Below are positions 21,436-24,143 of a stretch of 24,143 nt of DNA, piece after piece. Origin of the DNA: PALSA-505 sp035308365 (GTDB taxonomy: Bacteria > Actinomycetota > Actinomycetes > Streptosporangiales > Streptosporangiaceae); the NCBI GenBank assembly GCA_035308365.1, contig DATGGU010000161.1:1-24143 (forward strand), read 5' to 3'. How positions within the stretch are numbered: position 1 is the stretch's first letter; every line of letters starts with the position of its first letter. A program made the position numbers and the translations under genes. The notes below the pieces were generated by a model. The model was given only the letters and a program-made list of their open reading frames with translations. It did no database searches and was not told the origin of the DNA.

Positions 21436-22204
21436 GCTGACCACGCAGCTACGGCGGCTGCGGAGCCTGCTGGTGTACGGCGGTCTCGCCGCCATCATCA
21501 TCATCGCCGGGCTGACCGAAGCGTCCAAAGCCGGCGGGAAGGGCGGCCCGGCGACGTTCTCTGCGCTGAACTTCACCGAGGCCGGCCTGAACTTCCTGGA
21601 TCCCGTGCTGCTCGGCCTCGTCATTGCCCTGCTCGGCAGCGTCATCGGAGGTTCCGACCGCGACTGGGGAACGCTGCGGTACCTGTACGTGCGGCCGGTG
21701 AGCCGGGCACGGCTCGTCACGGGCAAGTGGTGGGCGCTCGTGGTGTGCTGTGCCCTGGCCATGATCGTATACCTCGGCTTCTCGCTGGTCACCGGGTTGG
21801 TTGTCTTCGGCTGGCATCCTTATCACCGGGCCGGCAGCACTGCCCTGTCTGCCGCCACGGCCTTCGTGGGAGTGCTCGAGGCGGGCGGCTACGTGATGGC
21901 TTGCATGCTGAGCATCGGAGTCCTTGCCCTTGCCCTTGGCCTGCTCATGCCCCGGTCCGCCGAGGCTCTGGCGATCGCCCTCGCCTTCCTCGTAGGCTCT
22001 GTCATCATCGATAATTTCAAGTCCTTGCACGACCTCGTCGTGATTCTGCCGGTTCACTACTGGCCGCGGTACGCGGACCTTTTCCAGAGCGGGAGTAGCG
22101 GAGGCGGCGCGCTCGGTCTCGGCCTGGCCGTGCAGGCCGCCACCATCGTCGTCGTCCTGGGGGCCGCCTACGCGATCCTCGCCCGTCGCGATCCAGCCGC
22201 GTGA
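21422..22204 (+). CDS. ABC-2 type permease
   Basis: 260 residues from a GTG at 21422 that overlaps the ATPase stop by 14 bases, implying translational coupling. There are six hydrophobic segments: about 17-31 (LLVYGGLAAIIIIAG), 58-78, 97-125, 140-170, 175-198 (EALAIALAFLVGSVIIDNFK region) and 232-255. The DRDWGTLRYLYVRPVSRARL stretch after TM2 is the conserved coupling helix region of ABC-2 permeases (usually E/D-x-x-xGTL-xxLLxxPVSR). It forms the export channel with the preceding ATPase. The convergent copper-protein gene lies downstream, with terminator hairpins between. Confidence 0.9.
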   Translation: MLQIELTTQLRRLRSLLVYGGLAAIIIIAGLTEASKAGGKGGPATFSALNFTEAGLNFLDPVLLGLVIALLGSVIGGSDRDWGTLRYLYVRPVSRARLVTGKWWALVVCCALAMIVYLGFSLVTGLVVFGWHPYHRAGSTALSAATAFVGVLEAGGYVMACMLSIGVLALALGLLMPRSAEALAIALAFLVGSVIIDNFKSLHDLVVILPVHYWPRYADLFQSGSSGGGALGLGLAVQAATIVVVLGAAYAILARRDPAA

Positions 22205-22331
22205 ATCCCACGGACGCGGCCGTCGGAGCCGGCAGTACCTACGTGGAGGGCACCACGGGGGGTGACTTCACCCAGCCCACTGGCGGCAGAGTGGAAATTC
22301 AGCCCGGGCAGGAAGCCTGGGGTTCTGCCGG

Positions 22332-22376
22332 GGGGTCAGGCTCGGCCATAGCTCAGGACCCCGCACCTGCTGGTGC
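22332..22376. terminator. Tandem hairpins between convergent operons
   Basis: GGGGTC (22332-22337) pairs with GACCCC (22357-22362), and directly after it GCACC (22363-22367) pairs with GGTGC (22372-22376). They lie between the permease stop (22204) and the copper-protein stop (22398) and could end both transcripts. Nothing else is recognised in 22205-22331. Confidence 0.5.
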
Positions 22377-22397
22377 GAGGCCCTGCTGCCGGCAGTG

Positions 22398-23243
22398 TTA
22401 CCCGGCTGGGCGGACGATGATGGTGCCGATCATGCCTTCTTGCGCGTGGCCGGGCACCGGGCACAGGTAGTGGTAGGTGCCCGGGATGCTGGCGGTGAAC
22501 CGCAGGGTCCCGGCGTGCATCCCGGCGGCGGCCGGGTTGCCGAGGAACCACAGCGCCGAGCCGGGGAACGCCGGGGAGGCGGTCATCATCGGCATCCACG
22601 AGGACCGGGCGTTGCCGGTGGTGACGACCAGCCCGTGCGCCATGTCGTTATCGGCGTTGATGAGCTCCGCGCTGACGTGCGCCCCGGCGGGCATGATCAC
22701 GGTCGGGCTGGTCAGGCCGGCTATGCGGAAAAACTCGCCGGGCATGGCCGGGCTGGCCAGCACCACCAGGTGAACCGTCGGGGTGGTGAACGTGATGGTG
22801 CGGGCAGCGCGGTTGACCTCGGCGCCCGCCGGGACCTGGCTGCCGAGGCGGGCCGCGCTGGCGGGACCGACCCGCGGGCCTGGGGCGTTCGCCCACAGAC
22901 GGCCCATGATCTTGCTCATGTCACCGCCGGTGCCCATCATGAAGCCCGGCAGGGTGCCGCCGCGCATCCAGCCAGGTGCGCTGGCCCCGCCCATCATCCA
23001 CCGGTAACCGGTCCCGCCCATCATCCAGCCGTAGCCCGTGCCGCCCATCATGGAGCCGTTGTCCAGGCTGCCCATCATCGACCGGTACCAGGCATAGCCC
23101 GGCCCGGTGGCTGTCGCGGCCGCCGGGGAAGCCGGGGTCGCCGGCAAGCTGGTTCCGCTGGCGGCCAGCGCCAGCCCCGTCCCGGTGCCGCCGGCGATCA
23201 GGACGGCGGCGGCGGCGGCGAGTCCTGCGTGCTTGCGGTTCAC
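22398..23243 (-). CDS. Secreted sulfocyanin-like blue copper protein with Met-rich repeats
   Basis: 281 residues from a GTG at 23243, preceded by GGGAGGG. Residues 1-28 form a signal peptide (NRKHAGLAAAAAVLIAGG...), then an Ala/Pro/Thr linker. A Met/Gly/Trp-rich repeat zone (about 54-113) follows, with SMMGGTGYGWMMGGTGYRWM and further MM pairs, which can bind Cu(I). The C-terminal cupredoxin domain (about 140-281) carries the type 1 copper ligands: His203 (NDMAHGLVV), then Cys261, His266 and Met271 in CPVPGHAQEGM. The arrangement is closest to sulfocyanin-like proteins, which shuttle single electrons in respiratory chains. Here it follows a DoxX-like gene by 47 bases on the same strand, supporting an extracytoplasmic redox or copper-handling role. 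Whether it carries electrons or scavenges copper is not decidable from sequence. Confidence 0.88.
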   Translation of the reverse strand: MNRKHAGLAAAAAVLIAGGTGTGLALAASGTSLPATPASPAAATATGPGYAWYRSMMGSLDNGSMMGGTGYGWMMGGTGYRWMMGGASAPGWMRGGTLPGFMMGTGGDMSKIMGRLWANAPGPRVGPASAARLGSQVPAGAEVNRAARTITFTTPTVHLVVLASPAMPGEFFRIAGLTSPTVIMPAGAHVSAELINADNDMAHGLVVTTGNARSSWMPMMTASPAFPGSALWFLGNPAAAGMHAGTLRFTASIPGTYHYLCPVPGHAQEGMIGTIIVRPAG

Positions 23244-23290
23244 GATGCCCTCCCTGGGTGTAGATTCCGGTTTCCGTTGTCAGTTGCTGC

Positions 23291-23968
23291 CTAGGCGGCC
23301 TGGTGGTGCCCGGCGCCTGCCGCAGCGGCGGGCGCGCGGGCCTGCAGGCCGGCCGCCGGCTCGGCGGGAGCGGGCGGTGCCTGGACCGGCTCGGCCTGGG
23401 CCGGGCGGCGCATCTCGGCAACCCGCCACCACCAGCCGATCTTCTTCTCCAGGTAGTAGTCCACGCTGTAGCGGGCCGGGCCGGCGTAGTAGGACAGGGC
23501 GAGCAGCCCGGCGAAGACGACCGCGTAAATGATCGCGGTGCCGATGTCGGAGGACCCGGAGGTGTATGGGCCGCCGAACCCCTCGGCGGTCGCCCAGATC
23601 ACCAGGCTGAACAGCGCGGCGGAGATGTAGGCGAGCTTGCGGGCGAACCCGGCGATCAGCGCCACCGCGATGAGTGTCTCCACGGCCGCCACCAGATAGG
23701 CGAAGAACATCACCCGCGGGTGCTGCAGGTTGATCCAGAAGTCGAACCAGCCCCTGAGCCAGCCCGGCTGCCCCTGGGCCTGACCCATGATGGTGCCCAT
23801 GTAGGCCGACCGGAACCCCGGCAGCCACTTCAGCACGGCGTCGATCAGCCAGATCACCCCGAAGGTGATCCGCAGCGCGGCGGGATCGCCGCGGCGGCCG
23901 GCGCCGATCACCAGCCTGGAGCCGCCCCGCCGCCCGGCCAGGACCCCGGCGAGCGCGTCCCCGACCAT
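23291..23968 (-). CDS. DoxX/DoxD-like membrane protein with foreign N-terminus
   Basis: 225 residues from the ATG at 23968. Residues 30-165 match DoxX-like membrane proteins: AALRITFGVIWLIDAVLKWL, then NLQHPRVMFFAYLVAAVETL with IAVALIAGFARKLAYISAAL, and a final helix IGTAIIYAVVFAGLLALSYY, about four TM segments. The C-terminal tail (from about 180) is Ala/Pro-rich. Some DoxX/DoxD relatives are subunits of thiosulfate:quinone oxidoreductases; others are uncharacterised. Residues 1-28 (VGDALAGVLAGRRGG and SRLVIGAGRRGD) belong to a HAD phosphatase, not to DoxX, so the true 5' end appears replaced by recombination while the frame stayed open. The helix starting at AALRIT is complete, so a functional membrane protein is still possible. 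Confidence 0.82.
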   Translation of the reverse strand: MVGDALAGVLAGRRGGSRLVIGAGRRGDPAALRITFGVIWLIDAVLKWLPGFRSAYMGTIMGQAQGQPGWLRGWFDFWINLQHPRVMFFAYLVAAVETLIAVALIAGFARKLAYISAALFSLVIWATAEGFGGPYTSGSSDIGTAIIYAVVFAGLLALSYYAGPARYSVDYYLEKKIGWWWRVAEMRRPAQAEPVQAPPAPAEPAAGLQARAPAAAAGAGHHQAA

Positions 23969-24088
23969 GGCGGTGCGTCCCGGGCCGGCCCCCAGACGGG
24001 CGGCGGCCTCCAGGTAGGCGGCGGGTCCGGCGCGGCGGCGGCCTGGCCGTCTACCGAAACCTAGCGAGCCAGGAGCAAGCGACGCCGG
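23885..24088 (-). pseudogene. HAD-superfamily phosphatase C-terminal remnant fused in frame to DoxX gene
   Basis: The minus-strand frame is open from 24088, after a TGA at 24089-24091. It reads AGPAAYLEAAARLGAGPGRT then AMVGDALAGVLAGRRGGSRL and VIGAGRRGD before DoxX sequence starts. This is the motif III-IV region of HAD-IA (beta-phosphoglucomutase-like) hydrolases: a KPxPDxYLxAAxxLG stretch followed by ED(A/S)xAGVxAGRAGG and FGLVxGV. Here the usual motif IV Glu-Asp is Gly-Asp. The catalytic Asp-x-Asp start of the enzyme is absent. About 60 codons of a roughly 220-codon gene remain. The 24092-24143 edge holds nothing I recognise. Confidence 0.7.
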
Positions 24089-24143
24089 TCAGGGCACATG
24101 TTCCCTGCGCGGCACACACTGCCACGTTCTCCCCGCCGCATGG

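Noticed and set aside
22935..23080. Short direct repeats resembling a repeat array
   Set aside because: They are codons for the MMGG-rich repeats of the copper protein, not a CRISPR array: no uniform repeats or spacers.

Overview
The window is high-GC DNA with strong third-position GC bias, GTG starts and GGAGG-type ribosome sites. Several gene families in it (YmgE-like and DUF6458 membrane proteins, SpoIIE phosphatase with STAS protein, MpaB/DUF2236, PadR with an ABC-2 exporter) are typical of Actinomycetota, probably a soil filamentous actinomycete. The genus cannot be read from the sequence. No rRNA, tRNA, CRISPR array or intact mobile element was found.

Layout. 1-1270: a ribbon-helix-helix gene (minus strand) beside a stretch that is visibly richer in A+T than the rest. 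1275-4022: a secreted multidomain ice-binding-like (DUF3494) protein and a two-TM protein behind twin palindromic operators. About 4.0-14.8 kb: a corridor where intact small stress or membrane genes (two-TM protein, YmgE-like protein, DUF6458 protein, fatty-acid desaturase, CorA, SpoIIE phosphatase, PRC-barrel protein, GNAT, three tiny ORFs) sit among broken genes. The broken pieces are a methyltransferase tail, the N-terminus of a sugar MFS transporter, an amino-acid permease piece, two remnants of the same transposase type, a frameshifted STAS gene and the C-terminal PDZ half of a serine protease. Near 14.77 kb the protease stub abuts, head to head, an NRPS fragment (end of A domain, PCP, epimerization domain). 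16.9-19.4 kb: a translationally coupled GNAT and DUF2236 pair and a multi-TM protein, all on the minus strand. 19.4-22.2 kb: a compact plus-strand operon of PadR regulator, membrane protein, ABC ATPase and ABC-2 permease. 22.4-24.1 kb: a minus-strand pair of a Met-rich sulfocyanin-like copper protein and a DoxX-like protein whose 5' end is an in-frame HAD-phosphatase remnant.

How the genes may work together (inference). Many intact genes suit membrane and stress physiology: lipid desaturation, YmgE-like and DUF6458 membrane proteins, Mg transport, and SpoIIE/STAS partner switching. The PadR operon looks like a self-regulated exporter. The copper protein and DoxX pair suggests a small extracytoplasmic redox module.

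Most unusual non-coding signal: a structured element occurs three times between genes (1275-1342, 4637-4723, 5612-5669). Each copy starts with TGCTCCGGACC, has a GCAGC-containing interior, and closes with a matching CCGGA-containing arm. Two of the three run into a T-tract. It may be a repeated terminator or a small-RNA family; I could not assign it to a known one.
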